DNA of 64,000 nucleotides from Desulfonatronospira thiodismutans ASO3-1 (GCF_000174435.1 NZ_ACJN02000004.1:1-64000), one strand, 5' to 3'. Positions 45,014-53,283 are shown, counted from the first letter of the stretch. The notes: generated by a model not told the origin, from the sequence alone. Translations and numbers: made by a program.

Positions 45014-45934
45014 ATGCCCCGCATAGCCCGTTTTATCCGTAATGACCGCCAAACCGTCTACCATGTCATATCCCGTACTGCCCTGCCCGGCCTACCCATC
45101 AAGGATACTGACAAGGATTATCTGTTGGGGCTTATCAAAAGACTGAGCAGGCTTTACTTTGTTGACGTGCTTGGGTTTGCGGTCATGGGTAACCATTTCC
45201 ACCTAGTGGCCCGGATGCACCCTGAGGATGAAATTTCCAACTCAGACATCATCAAGAGATGGCAGGACTATTATGGTGACAAGGTCGAGATGCCTACTGA
45301 CCGGATGGCTGAGGTCAAGAAGAGGCTTTGCAGCCTTGGGGCCTATGTGAAGGACATCAAGCAGAACTTTACCAGGTATTACAACAAAAAGCACAGGCGG
45401 AAGGGATTTTTCTGGGGTGGCCGGTTTAAGAGTATGATTGTACAGGAAGGCAGTACTCTGGTGAACCTGCTTGCTTATGTAGACTTAAACCCTATCCGTG
45501 CCGGTATTGTTAAGAAACCGGAGAATTACCGCTGGAGTTCACTTGGTTATCATACCCAGACAGGTAATAAAGACGGTCTGTTGGATATTGATTTCGGGCT
45601 CAAGGAATGGAACGAGCTGGACCCCAAAGAGATTGTCCGCAAATACAGGCAATTCGTATATGAAACTGGAGCAGTAGACGCAGGCAAAGGCAAGACCATT
45701 GAAAAAAAGGTTGTGGAAAAAGCCAGGAAAAAAGGCTACAAGATATCCCGAGTAGAGCGCTTCAGGTACAGATGCCGGTATTTTACTGATTCTGGAGTTA
45801 TTGGCGGGAAGGACTTTGTGCAGGAGGTATTTGATCAGGTCAAACACCTGCTGGGGTCCAAGGATACCAGGAAATTTACACCGGTTGGCGGGGTGGAGGG
45901 TTTGTATTCTATGAAGCGGCTTGGTGAATCCTGA
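45014..45934 (+). CDS. REP-associated tyrosine transposase (RAYT), copy A
   Basis: 306 residues, AAGGAGG 6 nt upstream. Y1-type HUH endonuclease of the TnpA-REP/IS200-like family: the HUH motif is GNHFHLV (residues ~59-65), and the tyrosine region is NFTRYYNKKHRRKGFFWGGRFKSM, then LLAYVDLNPIRAGIVK. RAYTs bind and cleave REP-type palindromes and are domesticated or mobile single-strand transposases. Nearly identical to copy B at 50804. Directly downstream lies an array of palindromic ~46-bp repeats. Four or more broken copies occur to 63 kb. Confidence 0.92.
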   Translation: MPRIARFIRNDRQTVYHVISRTALPGLPIKDTDKDYLLGLIKRLSRLYFVDVLGFAVMGNHFHLVARMHPEDEISNSDIIKRWQDYYGDKVEMPTDRMAEVKKRLCSLGAYVKDIKQNFTRYYNKKHRRKGFFWGGRFKSMIVQEGSTLVNLLAYVDLNPIRAGIVKKPENYRWSSLGYHTQTGNKDGLLDIDFGLKEWNELDPKEIVRKYRQFVYETGAVDAGKGKTIEKKVVEKARKKGYKISRVERFRYRCRYFTDSGVIGGKDFVQEVFDQVKHLLGSKDTRKFTPVGGVEGLYSMKRLGES

Positions 45935-45992
45935 GGCCAACTTTTTGCTAAAAGCTGGGATTATTCTGGGCTTTCAACTTGTCCTTGTCATT

Positions 45993-46371
45993 CCCCATTT
46001 CATGCATGGTATGTTATGGGCAATTCAGCCCTTTCGTTACCCATTTCATGCATGGCATGTTTTGGGCAATTAAGCACGTCATTTACCCATTTCAAGCAAT
46101 GCACAAATTGGGCGACCCATCGCCTACTCCCCGGTATCTACCTTCCCCATTTCATGCATGGTATACTTTGGGCAATTAAGGCGACTCTTTACCCATTTCA
46201 AACTAGGTATACTTTGGGCAATTCAGCCCCTTCGTTACCCATTTCATGCATGGCATGTTTTGGGCAATTCAGCACGTCATTTACCCATTTCAGGCAACGC
46301 ACAAATTGGGCGACCCATCGCCTACTCCCCGGTATCTACCTTCCCCATTTCATGCATGGTATACTTTGGGC
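45993..46371. repeat. Palindromic ~46-bp repeat array (BIME-like), left part
   Basis: Eight units of the form CCCATTTCATGCATGGTATG...TTTTGGGCAATT, spaced ~46 bp. The CCCA and TGGG ends pair as an imperfect hairpin. Units group in a higher-order period of four (about 210 bp): units 1-4 and 5-8 match in order. The array continues at 49104 after the IS21 insertion and has a three-unit sister at 56987-57115. Confidence 0.8.
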
Positions 46372-46615
46372 TGCGTATTTCACGGGAAAACGGACAGCAT
46401 TCCACAGCAAAGTGGACAGTGTTCCATGGGAAAAAGGACAGCATTCCATGCTCATGATGGACAGTCATTCCACGGCAAGGTGGACAGCATTCCACGGGAA
46501 GATGGACACCTTCACAATGAACTCGCCGCTCTAAGGAGCACCTCTTCTTTTTAAGTTTGACGCGGGATAACCTGTCAATCATGTACCTCCAAACAAATTC
46601 AAACGGGAGGTACAA

Positions 46616-48163
46616 ATGCCACAGGAGAGGTTATCCATGCGAAAAATTTCTGAAATCCTGCGTTTAAAATACGGACAAGGCTTCAGCACCCGCCAGATTG
46701 CCAAGTGCTGCGATATAGGCAAGTCCACAGTTGCCACCTATATATCCAGAGCAAAAAATGCCGGGATTTTCTGGCCGCTGCCTGAGAATATGACAGAGGA
46801 GAGGCTTCACGAGCTTCTGTTTCCTCCGCAGCAAAATGAGCATAAAGTATCTACCCCAGTACCGGACTGGAACCTGGTGCATCAGGAAATGCAAAAAAAG
46901 GGTGTGACCAAGTTTTTGCTCTGGGAAGAATACAAAGAGGCCAACCCAGACGGCTTCGAGTACAGCTGGTTCTGCCGGGAATACAGAGCATGGCGCGGCA
47001 AGCTTGATCTGGTCATGCGCCACAACCACAGGGCCGGCGAAAAGCTCTTCGTTGATTATGCCGGCCATACTGTACCGGTTACGGATCCGGGAACAGGAGA
47101 AATAAGCCAGGCCCAGATCTTTGTAGCTGTCATGGGTGCAAGCAACTACACCTATGCGGAAGCCACCTGGAGCCAGAACCTCTGGGACTGGATCAACTCC
47201 CATGTCCGGACCTTCAAGTTTCTACAGGGAGTCCCCTTGATTACAATCCCGGACAATCTCAAGTCCGGAGTCAATAAACCCCATATATATGAGCCGGATC
47301 TGAACCCCACCTATCAAGACATGGCCCTGCACTACAATACGGCGGTCATCCCTGCCAGGAGAAAAAAGCCAAAGGACAAGGCCAAAGCCGAAAGCGGTGT
47401 GCTTCTTGTCTCCAGGTGGATTCTGGCCAGGCTCAGAAATCAGCAGTTTTTCTCCCTGTGGGAGTTAAACCTGGAAATCAGGAAGCTGCTGGAAAAGCTA
47501 AACGACAAGCCTTTCAAAAAACTGCCAGGGAGCAGGAAGTCGCTCTTTGAAGAAATAGACAGACCTGCTCTGCAGCCGCTTCCGGCCACACATTATGAAT
47601 ATGCCCTCTGGAAGAAGGTTAAGGTGAACATAGACTATCACGTGGAGATTGACCGGCATTACTACTCAGTTCCCCATCACCTGGTCAAAAAAAGGCTTGA
47701 TGCCAGGTACACGGAAAACACTGTGGAGCTGTTCCACAAGAACTCCCGGGTGGCCAGCCATAAAAGATCCTATAACAAAAGGAGCTATACCACGGTCAAA
47801 GAACATATGCCCAAGGCTCACAGGGAGCATGATTACTGGAATCCGGAGCGGCTGATAAACTGGGCCAGCAAGACTGGACCTGCCACGGCCAAGCTGATCA
47901 AAACCATCATGGGCAAAAGGATCCATCCCCAGCAGGGCTTTAGGCCTTGCCTGGGCGTCATGCGCCTGGGCAAGCAATATGGAGAAGAAAGGCTTGAATC
48001 TGCCTGTTTAAGAGCCCTGACCCTGGGATCGACAAACTACAAGAGCGTAGAATCCATCCTGAAGAACAACCTGGACAAACAGCCTTTACCAAGTCCGTCC
48101 GAGAATTCTGAAGCTCCGGTGCTGGAGCATGACAACATCCGGGGCGCAAACTACTATCATTAA
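46616..48163 (+). CDS. istA: IS21 transposase
   Basis: 515 residues, GGGAGG before the ATG. N-terminal helix-turn-helix (GFSTRQIAKCCDIGKSTVATYI) and a DDE integrase core: LFVDYAGHTVPV, TIPDNLKSGVNKPH and DKAKAESGVLLVSRWIL supply the D, D and E. A C-terminal beta-rich domain follows (RHYYSVPHHLVKKRLDARYT). Full length for the family; no frameshift. Twelve bases separate it from istB. Confidence 0.95.
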   Translation: MPQERLSMRKISEILRLKYGQGFSTRQIAKCCDIGKSTVATYISRAKNAGIFWPLPENMTEERLHELLFPPQQNEHKVSTPVPDWNLVHQEMQKKGVTKFLLWEEYKEANPDGFEYSWFCREYRAWRGKLDLVMRHNHRAGEKLFVDYAGHTVPVTDPGTGEISQAQIFVAVMGASNYTYAEATWSQNLWDWINSHVRTFKFLQGVPLITIPDNLKSGVNKPHIYEPDLNPTYQDMALHYNTAVIPARRKKPKDKAKAESGVLLVSRWILARLRNQQFFSLWELNLEIRKLLEKLNDKPFKKLPGSRKSLFEEIDRPALQPLPATHYEYALWKKVKVNIDYHVEIDRHYYSVPHHLVKKRLDARYTENTVELFHKNSRVASHKRSYNKRSYTTVKEHMPKAHREHDYWNPERLINWASKTGPATAKLIKTIMGKRIHPQQGFRPCLGVMRLGKQYGEERLESACLRALTLGSTNYKSVESILKNNLDKQPLPSPSENSEAPVLEHDNIRGANYYH

Positions 48164-48175
48164 AAGGAGGACAAA

Positions 48176-48931
48176 ATGTTAAACCACCCCACTCTTGAAA
48201 AACTACAAACCATGCGACTGACAGGCATGCTTAAGGCCCTGCAGGAACAGCAGGAAACCAGGGAAATTGAGGCCCTGTCCTTTGAAGAAAGACTGGGCCT
48301 GCTCCTGGACCGGGAGATGACGGAAAGAGAATCCAAACGTCTGCAAACAAGGCTCAAAAAAGCCAAGCTGAGGCACAGGGCTGTGGTTGAAGACATTAAC
48401 TACCGTCATCCCAGAAGACTGGACAAGTCACAAGTCTTCAAGCTTTGTGACTGCCAGTGGATAAAAGAGCATCAAAACCTGATTATTACAGGACCCACAG
48501 GGATAGGCAAAAGCTGGCTGGCCTGTGCCCTGGCCCAAAAAGCCTGCAGAGAGGGATACAGCGCCCTCTATACCCGCATGCCCCGTCTCTTGCAGGATGT
48601 GGGCATATCCAGAGGTGACGGGCGTTACCCCAAAGTCATGAAAGAGCTGGCCAAAACAGATCTGCTGGTCCTGGATGACTGGGGCATAAGCCCGCTTAAA
48701 GCTGAACAGCTAAGAGATCTACTGGAGATCCTTGAGGACCGGCACGGGCTGCGCTCCACCCTGGTTACAAGCCAGCTCTCAATCCAAAAATGGCACGAGT
48801 ATCTGGGTGATCCCACCCTGGCTGACGCTGTCCTGGATCGCCTGATCCACAATGCACACCGAATGGATCTTTGGGGAGATTCCATGCGCGAACTGGAAGC
48901 ATCGTTGACTTCAAAGAACAGTTTCGATTAA
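48176..48931 (+). CDS. istB: IS21 helper ATPase
   Basis: 251 residues, AAAGGAGG before the ATG. DnaA/DnaC-like AAA+ ATPase: Walker A GPTGIGKSWLACALA, Walker B LLVLDDWGISPL, sensor segment STLVTSQLSIQKWHEYL. IstB loads on target DNA and recruits IstA to choose the insertion site. Intact. Confidence 0.95.
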   Translation: MLNHPTLEKLQTMRLTGMLKALQEQQETREIEALSFEERLGLLLDREMTERESKRLQTRLKKAKLRHRAVVEDINYRHPRRLDKSQVFKLCDCQWIKEHQNLIITGPTGIGKSWLACALAQKACREGYSALYTRMPRLLQDVGISRGDGRYPKVMKELAKTDLLVLDDWGISPLKAEQLRDLLEILEDRHGLRSTLVTSQLSIQKWHEYLGDPTLADAVLDRLIHNAHRMDLWGDSMRELEASLTSKNSFD

Positions 48932-49103
48932 AACAAGGCATCCCGCGTCGCTTCGCTCCGATAAGCGCTTTGTTCTGTGAATGACATCTGTCCACCATCA
49001 GCGTGGAACACTGTCCACTTTCCCATGGAATGCTGTCCACCATCAGTGTGGAACACTGTCCATCATGCCGTGTACTGACTGTCCACTTTGCGTGGAATAC
49101 GCA

Positions 49104-49320
49104 CTTTGGGCAATTAAGGCGACCTTTTACCCATTTCATGCATTGCCTGATGTGGGCAATTCAGCGCCTTTGTTACCCATTGTGAGCGCCAACCTAAATG
49201 GGAAGGGACATTATGTTGCGAGTTTAGTTATGTTGCCAGTATCCCGCTATACTCCGCCTGCCTTTAGTATTTTTTTTAACATACCCTGCATACCCCGCCC
49301 TTGAGGTAGTTACCAAGAGT
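49104..49320. repeat. Right part of palindromic array and dispersed GGGACATTATGTTGCGAG repeat
   Basis: 49104-49191 continues the 46-bp palindromic array. From 49205 comes GGGACATTATGTTGCGAG and ~110 bp that recur at 56641-56745 and, in part, to 56845 (TTTAGTATTTTTTTTAAC, CCTGCATACCCCGCCC). Confidence 0.75.
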
Positions 49321-49659
49321 GTCTTCTGCTGGCCAGGTATGGTGTTTACCAATATCTTCAATCCCAGAGCCGCCATCCGCTAGATGGACCAGGTCAGGAA
49401 CACCCTGGTCAAAAATCATGCTACCCTCGGAGCTATCTGCACCTTTATCTGCGGAGTGACTATCGGCAGTTATGCTTTTGTGGGAGTCGGGACCGTGGTC
49501 ACCAGGGACGTGCCGGACCATGCCCTGGTTACGGGCAATCCCGCCCGCCAGACCGGCTGGGTATGTATGTGTGGAGAAAGGCTGGAGGAGGACCTGGTCT
49601 GCGTCAAATGCAATAAGCAGTACATTTGTGATCCGGAAAGTCATAAGTTAACGGCTTAG
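49321..49659 (+). pseudogene. WbpD/WlbB-like sugar N-acetyltransferase remnant
   Basis: Reading from 49321 gives GMVFTNIFNPRAAIR, an in-frame TAG at 49381, then VRNTLVKNHATLGAICTFIC, GVTIGSYAFVGVGTVVTRDV and NPARQTGWVCMCGERL. These are the left-handed beta-helix repeats and zinc-ribbon-like tail of UDP-2-acetamido-3-amino-sugar N-acetyltransferases. The N-terminal half is missing and the stop is internal, so it is dead. It belongs with the wbpE-like scrap at 50650. Confidence 0.8.
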
Positions 49660-49900
49660 AATCAATGTCAGTGCAAGCCGTGCAACCTGTTTGCCTCGTT
49701 GAATTTCTGCCTTCCTGGCCCCGCGTACTTCCAGCACATTGCGATAAAACCTCTGGCTGTTTTATCGGGGCCTTTTATTCAACCGGGGATGGGCGAAGCA
49801 AATCGTTATTTTTTGTGTTGCAGACACAGCCAGCCTTAGTGTATATCCTCGGAGAAGGCATAGATTCAGATAGCTGAAAACCTAAATTCTGGAGATAATC
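49660..49900. other. Intergenic, no gene supported
   Basis: Contains a GATAAAACCTCTGGCTGTTTTATC inverted repeat-like hairpin (~49752-49775) but no convincing gene. Confidence 0.4.
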
Positions 49901-50191
49901 ATGCAGATAAAGGCCACTTACAATCGGGGCTGCCTTGAATTTTCAGTTCCCATCAGGCTTAGCCGGGATGAATTTACAGTGCTAGTGGATCTTCCGGATG
50001 ATGTAGTTTTATCCACAGAGGCCGGCTCAAAACAGGAGAAATCTGCCCCGTCTTCAGAGGAGGCGGGATCTGAGCTTCTGGCAAAGTTTCGCAGAATCCT
50101 GGGCTCGATGCACAGGCAGCGACCTTCTGCAAGTGTGGGAGAAGATAAGGATGCCTATGCAGAAGCTCTTGGGGAAAAATACGGACAATGA
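49901..50191 (+). CDS. Antitoxin of PIN-domain toxin
   Basis: 96 residues, GGAG before the ATG. It begins MQIKATYNRGCLEFSVPI, followed by LSRDEFTVLVDLPDD, a beta-rich N-terminus like AF2212/AbrB-like antitoxins. The C-terminal half is acidic and polar, as expected of a toxin-neutralising tail. Overlaps the PIN gene by 4 nt (ATGA). Confidence 0.65.
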   Translation: MQIKATYNRGCLEFSVPIRLSRDEFTVLVDLPDDVVLSTEAGSKQEKSAPSSEEAGSELLAKFRRILGSMHRQRPSASVGEDKDAYAEALGEKYGQ

Positions 50192-50832
50192 AAAACCTTG
50201 TTTTTGATGTCAATGTCATCCTCGACCTTTGGCTGGAGCGCAAATCCGAAGCTCAACTACTGCAACTGGCTGGTATTCTGGAATCGGGAACGGGTGATGG
50301 GTATAACTGTTGGATATGCAGCTCCAGCCTGCATGTACTTGAATACGTTACCCGCAGGGAACTGAAAAGAGACGGTGCTGATCCCCACACAGCCAAGCTC
50401 ACTTCAAGGCAGCTAATGGAGCAACTATTTGAGTACGTCTCTGTTTTGAGCTGTTTTGGATTCCAGCAGGATGACAATTTACTTTCGCGTACGGACCTGG
50501 AAGATGCCCAGATTGTTCGTGCAGCCTCCCTGTTAAATAGCCCGACTTCCATTGTCACCAATGAAAAGCGCTTTGATACTTCAGGGACAGAGGTTTTGGA
50601 ACTTATGCCCTCTGAGGTCCCAGGCTGGCTGCGGGAACCTGCATCCTCGTCAATCGTCTTCGTGGACCTGGCCGCTCAGCAAGATGGTATCCGTACATCC
50701 CTGGAGAGAAAGAAGAAGGGGACAGTCTCTTCTTGCGTTTTATTTCAGCTTATGCTATCCATTCTTCCAACAGCTCAACCACCAGCCTTAAAGGAGGTAT
50801 CTCATGCCCCGCATAGCCCGTTTTATCCGTAG
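50188..50832 (+). CDS. PIN-domain toxin with foreign C-terminus
   Basis: 214 residues as an open frame. The first ~150 residues are a PIN ribonuclease: FDVNVILDLWLE (first Asp), EYVTRRELKRDG, DLEDAQIVRAASLL (acidic pair) and SIVTNEKRFDTSG. After ~residue 154 the frame reads through a fragment of a DegT aminotransferase start, then ~40 residues of the RAYT leader and gene. The natural stop has therefore been lost. Probably still a toxin, neutralised by the upstream protein. Confidence 0.75.
   Translation: MKNLVFDVNVILDLWLERKSEAQLLQLAGILESGTGDGYNCWICSSSLHVLEYVTRRELKRDGADPHTAKLTSRQLMEQLFEYVSVLSCFGFQQDDNLLSRTDLEDAQIVRAASLLNSPTSIVTNEKRFDTSGTEVLELMPSEVPGWLREPASSSIVFVDLAAQQDGIRTSLERKKKGTVSSCVLFQLMLSILPTAQPPALKEVSHAPHSPFYP
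50650..50712 (+). pseudogene. 5' scrap of a DegT/WbpE-like aminotransferase
   Basis: The peptide IVFVDLAAQQDGIRTSLERK matches the conserved N-terminus of WbpE-type aminotransferases. It is cut off at ~50713 by the RAYT copy B leader. Together with the wbpD-like remnant at 49321 it implies a former UDP-2,3-diacetamido-sugar operon broken by insertions. Confidence 0.6.
50713..50803 (+). repeat. Conserved leader of RAYT copy B
   Basis: Same AAGAAGGGGACAG...CTCTTCTT hairpin and ~80-bp leader as 44933-45013, fused here to the wbpE scrap. Confidence 0.7.
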
Positions 50833-51724
50833 TGACCAAGCCACCGTCTACCATGTCATATCCCGTACTGCCCTGCCCGGCCTACCCATCAAGGATACTG
50901 ACAAGGATTATCTGCTGGGGCTTATCAAAAGACTGAGCAGGCTTTACTTTGTTGACGTGCTTGGGTTTGCGGTCATGGGTAACCATTTCCACCTGGTAGC
51001 CCGGATGCACCCTGAGGATGAAATTTCCACTTCAGACATCATCAAGAGGTGGCAGAAATATTATGGTGATGAAGCCCAGGTGCCCACAGACCGGATGGTT
51101 GAGGTCAAGAAGAGGCTTTGCAGCCTTGGTGCCTATGTGAAGGACATCAAGCAGAACTTTACCCGGTATTACAACAAAAAGCACAGGCGGCAGGGTTTTT
51201 TCTGGGGTGGCCGGTTTAAGAGTATGATTGTCCAGGAAGGCAGTACTCTTGTTAATTTGCTGGCCTATGTGGATTTAAACCCTATCCGTGCAGGTATTGT
51301 GAAGAAACCGGAGAATTACCGCTGGAGCTCACTTGGCTACCATACCCAGACCGGCAATAAAGACGGCCTGCTGGATATTGATTTCGGGCTCAAGGAATGG
51401 AACGAGCTGGACCCCAGAGAGATTGTCCGCAAATATAGACAATTTGTTTACGAAACCGGAGCAGTAGATGCCGGCAAAGGCAAGACCATTGAAAAAAAGA
51501 TTGTGGAAAAAGCCAGGAAAAAAGGCTACAAAATATCCAGGGTAGAGCGCTTCAGATACAGATGCCGGTATTTTACTGATTCCGGGGTTATCGGCGGAAA
51601 GGATTTTGTTCAGGAAGTCTTTGACCAGGTCAAGCACTTGCTGGGCTCCAAGGACGAGCGCAAATTTACTCCCGTTGGCGGTGTGGAGGGTTTGTATTCC
51701 ATGAAGAGACTGGGTGGTTCGTAG
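50804..51724 (+). CDS. REP-associated tyrosine transposase (RAYT), copy B
   Basis: 306 residues, >90% identical to copy A; HUH motif GNHFHLV and the NFTRYYNKKHRRQGFFWGGRF tyrosine region intact. Differences include SDQATVYHV against NDRQTVYHV. Identity extends ~90 bp upstream but stops within a few bases after the gene, which defines the mobile unit. Located amid toxin-antitoxin genes. Confidence 0.92.
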   Translation: MPRIARFIRSDQATVYHVISRTALPGLPIKDTDKDYLLGLIKRLSRLYFVDVLGFAVMGNHFHLVARMHPEDEISTSDIIKRWQKYYGDEAQVPTDRMVEVKKRLCSLGAYVKDIKQNFTRYYNKKHRRQGFFWGGRFKSMIVQEGSTLVNLLAYVDLNPIRAGIVKKPENYRWSSLGYHTQTGNKDGLLDIDFGLKEWNELDPREIVRKYRQFVYETGAVDAGKGKTIEKKIVEKARKKGYKISRVERFRYRCRYFTDSGVIGGKDFVQEVFDQVKHLLGSKDERKFTPVGGVEGLYSMKRLGGS

Positions 51725-51781
51725 TCTGACCCTTTCATTTTTCCCTTGCCTGTCCCGTAAAAACTAACTATATTAATTTTT

Positions 51782-51910
51782 ATGCATGTTATCCATGGAC
51801 CACACGACAAGATATTCAAGCGCGTGATGGCTGACCGGGAAAATGCCATTAGTCTGCTTAAGAACATCCTGCCGGATACTCGAGGATATGCGCTTGCCAT
51901 AGACTATTAA
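51782..51910 (+). pseudogene. Rpn-type (PD-(D/E)XK transposase-like nuclease) N-terminal fragment
   Basis: 43 residues: IHGPHDKIFKRVMADRENAI followed by SLLKNILP, the conserved start of Rpn/PDDEXK_4-family recombination-promoting nucleases, which are ~300 residues long. Everything after residue ~33 is missing. Confidence 0.7.
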
Positions 51911-51942
51911 TTTTCAAGACATTCAATATAGACCACAATCGA

Positions 51943-52191
51943 ATGCCAGAAATCACCAGGTTTTTAGGAATTATCATTTCCATGTACTTTGATGATCATG
52001 AGCCACCACATTTTCATGTACGATATAATGAATATCGCGCTGCTGTAAGTATTCAGGAACTTAACGTCATTGCAGGATATTTACCTGCAAAAGTCCGTGG
52101 ACTTGTTCAGGAATGGGCAGAAATATATCAGCAAGAACTTTTGAATATGTGGATAACCAAGGATTTTCATAAAATTAATCCTTTAGTTTAA
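51943..52191 (+). CDS. DUF4160 protein (toxin-antitoxin-like)
   Basis: 82 residues with the DUF4160 hallmark MYFDDHEPPHFHVRYNEY and a later VQEWAEIYQQELLNMW helix. DUF4160 genes almost always precede DUF2442 genes, as here (11-bp gap), and the pair behaves like a toxin-antitoxin module in gene-neighbourhood surveys. Which member is the toxin is not shown by sequence. Confidence 0.8.
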   Translation: MPEITRFLGIIISMYFDDHEPPHFHVRYNEYRAAVSIQELNVIAGYLPAKVRGLVQEWAEIYQQELLNMWITKDFHKINPLV

Positions 52192-52202
52192 GGGAGGCTT
52201 GA

Positions 52203-52472
52203 GTGAATTCAATTTATTTGGTTGAAGCTAAATATGTTGATAATTATCGGATTTTTCTAAAGTTCAACACTGGAGAATCCGGTGTTGTTGACCTTGAAGA
52301 TCTGATAATGAAGTATAAGGTTGCTGCTCCTTTGCAGGACCCCCAGAAATTCTCCGAGTTTTTCTTGGATTCATGGCCAACTTTAGCTTGGGAGTGCGGT
52401 TTTGATGTTGCACCAGAATCTTTGTATTATCGTTTGACAAGGAATGTGGCTCCTGGATTGAAGGTTGCTTAA
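52203..52472 (+). CDS. DUF2442 protein
   Basis: 89 residues, GTG start with GGGAGG upstream. LVEAKYVDNYRIFLKFNTGE and the WPTLAWECGFDVAPESLYY motif identify DUF2442. Partner of the DUF4160 gene. Likely small DNA- or protein-binding antitoxin component. Confidence 0.8.
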   Translation: MNSIYLVEAKYVDNYRIFLKFNTGESGVVDLEDLIMKYKVAAPLQDPQKFSEFFLDSWPTLAWECGFDVAPESLYYRLTRNVAPGLKVA

Positions 52473-52497
52473 GCCTGCTGAATATCTTTGCTCTGCA

Positions 52498-52686
52498 GGT
52501 CTCTGAGACCAGCAAGTGATTGTTTTTATTGAGTTTAACCCTCTAAAATAGCCCATTTTCACCCCCCTAGTGTAATTCGCTGCGCTTGTGACTGCGTCAA
52601 TTACACAGGGTAAACTTACAGACAACTTTTGCCTCCGGCACCACCCGGATATACTCGTAACCATTCAAAATTACTATCAATTAGCT
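52498..52686. repeat. 3' tail of a second HUH-transposase family, copy 1
   Basis: Starts with the palindrome GGTCTCTGAGACC and continues AGCAAGTGATTGTTTTTATTG. Two further copies lie at 54836-55090 and 57163-57320. It contains ATTCGCTGCGCTTGTGACTG and CTCCGGCACCACCCGGAT hairpin-like pieces and borders the transposase fragment at 52687 on the other strand. Confidence 0.7.
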
Positions 52687-52905
52687 TTAAAAATCTCTCG
52701 GATCAAAAATCTCCCATTCAATTAGATTGCTTTTTGTCCGATCACCATAGGGCAATTGCTCATCATGCACTGCAGGGTGCTCCTGGGTAGCCTTGGATGT
52801 ATAACCCATCTTTAAACGGAGCTGTTCAACATAGCTTTTGCTGCCCACGGCCAGTTCCGTAGTCCAGATATCATCTCTGGGCAGGTTGCCTTTACGGATT
52901 TGGCC
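52687..52905 (-). pseudogene. C-terminal fragment of a second-family REP-type transposase
   Basis: Minus-strand frame ending at a stop at 52687: DDIWTTELAVGSKSYVEQLR, then MGYTSKATQEHPAVHDEQLP and NLIEWEIFDPRDF. The W-T-T-E-L-A-V-G-S-K-x-Y-V-E pattern is the C-terminal part of RAYT-like transposases distinct from the 45014/50804 family. No N-terminal HUH half remains. The last ~25 codons recur at 55040-55098. Confidence 0.65.
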
Positions 52906-52993
52906 AGGTGTTTGGCCAGGTCTCTGAGACCAGCAACTGCTATATCCCGTTTAGCGCTTCAGGTGCAGATGCCGGTATTTCACCCGGTTAAAC

Positions 52994-53060
52994 ACCCAGC
53001 ACTCACTTTAATATTTTCGGCTCCATCATAAACAAACAAATGGAAAAGTGAGCGCTGGGT
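52994..53060. repeat. Long-arm palindromic element (copy 5 of 5)
   Basis: ACCCAGCACTCACTTT left arm, AAAAGTGAGCGCTGGGT right arm (one mismatch). It sits inside a CCCGGTTAAAC...CCGGG palindrome that itself sits inside the RAYT remnant. Confidence 0.8.
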
Positions 53061-53182
53061 CACGCGGAGCCGGGTTTAGCCGGGCAAACCGATTCCGGGG
53101 TTATCGGCGGCCCAGTGAAATCCTGCGTAGCAGGGCCGTGTTACGGCATTTCACAAGGCAAGCAAGGACTTTGTTCAGGAGG

Positions 53183-53283
53183 CCCCAGTAAAATGAAAAG
53201 ACCCCAATGAAATGAGAAGACCCCGGTTAAATGGGAAGAAACTCAACAGGGCAAAAATTTCATGGGGCAGGAATTTTACGGGG
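53183..53283. repeat. Triple-nested palindrome
   Basis: Outer arms CCCCAGTAAAAT (53183-53194) and AATTTTACGGGG (53272-53283). Middle arms CCCCAATGAAAT (53202-53213) and ATTTCATGGGG (53257-53267). Inner arms CCCCGGTTAAAT (53221-53232) and AACTCAACAGGG (53240-53251, degraded). Each left arm is followed by a 7-base GARAAGA-like spacer, after which the next element begins. Confidence 0.85.

Larger units (their letters stand above)
46372..49103 (+). mobile_element. IS21-family insertion sequence, complete
   Basis: 2732 bp. Left end TGCGTATT, right end AATACGCA. An 8-bp target duplication CTTTGGGC lies at 46364-46371 and 49104-49111. Inside each end are multiple terminal repeats built on GGACAGCATTCCA / TGGAACACTGTCC (46393-46510 and 48985-49095), typical of IS21. 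Contains istA and istB. Intact ends, both genes and a perfect duplication mean a recent insertion into the palindromic array. Confidence 0.95.

Noticed and set aside
45993-46371. Possible CRISPR array in the ~46-bp repeat tract
   Set aside because: Spacers between conserved blocks are ~10 bp, themselves repeated in a four-unit period, and no cas genes are nearby. It is a palindromic tandem array.
46016-46554. Open frames with repeated HFMHGMFWAI across the repeat array and IS21 left end
   Set aside because: Translation of tandem non-coding repeats. The frame crosses the IS junction, so it cannot be an ancestral gene.
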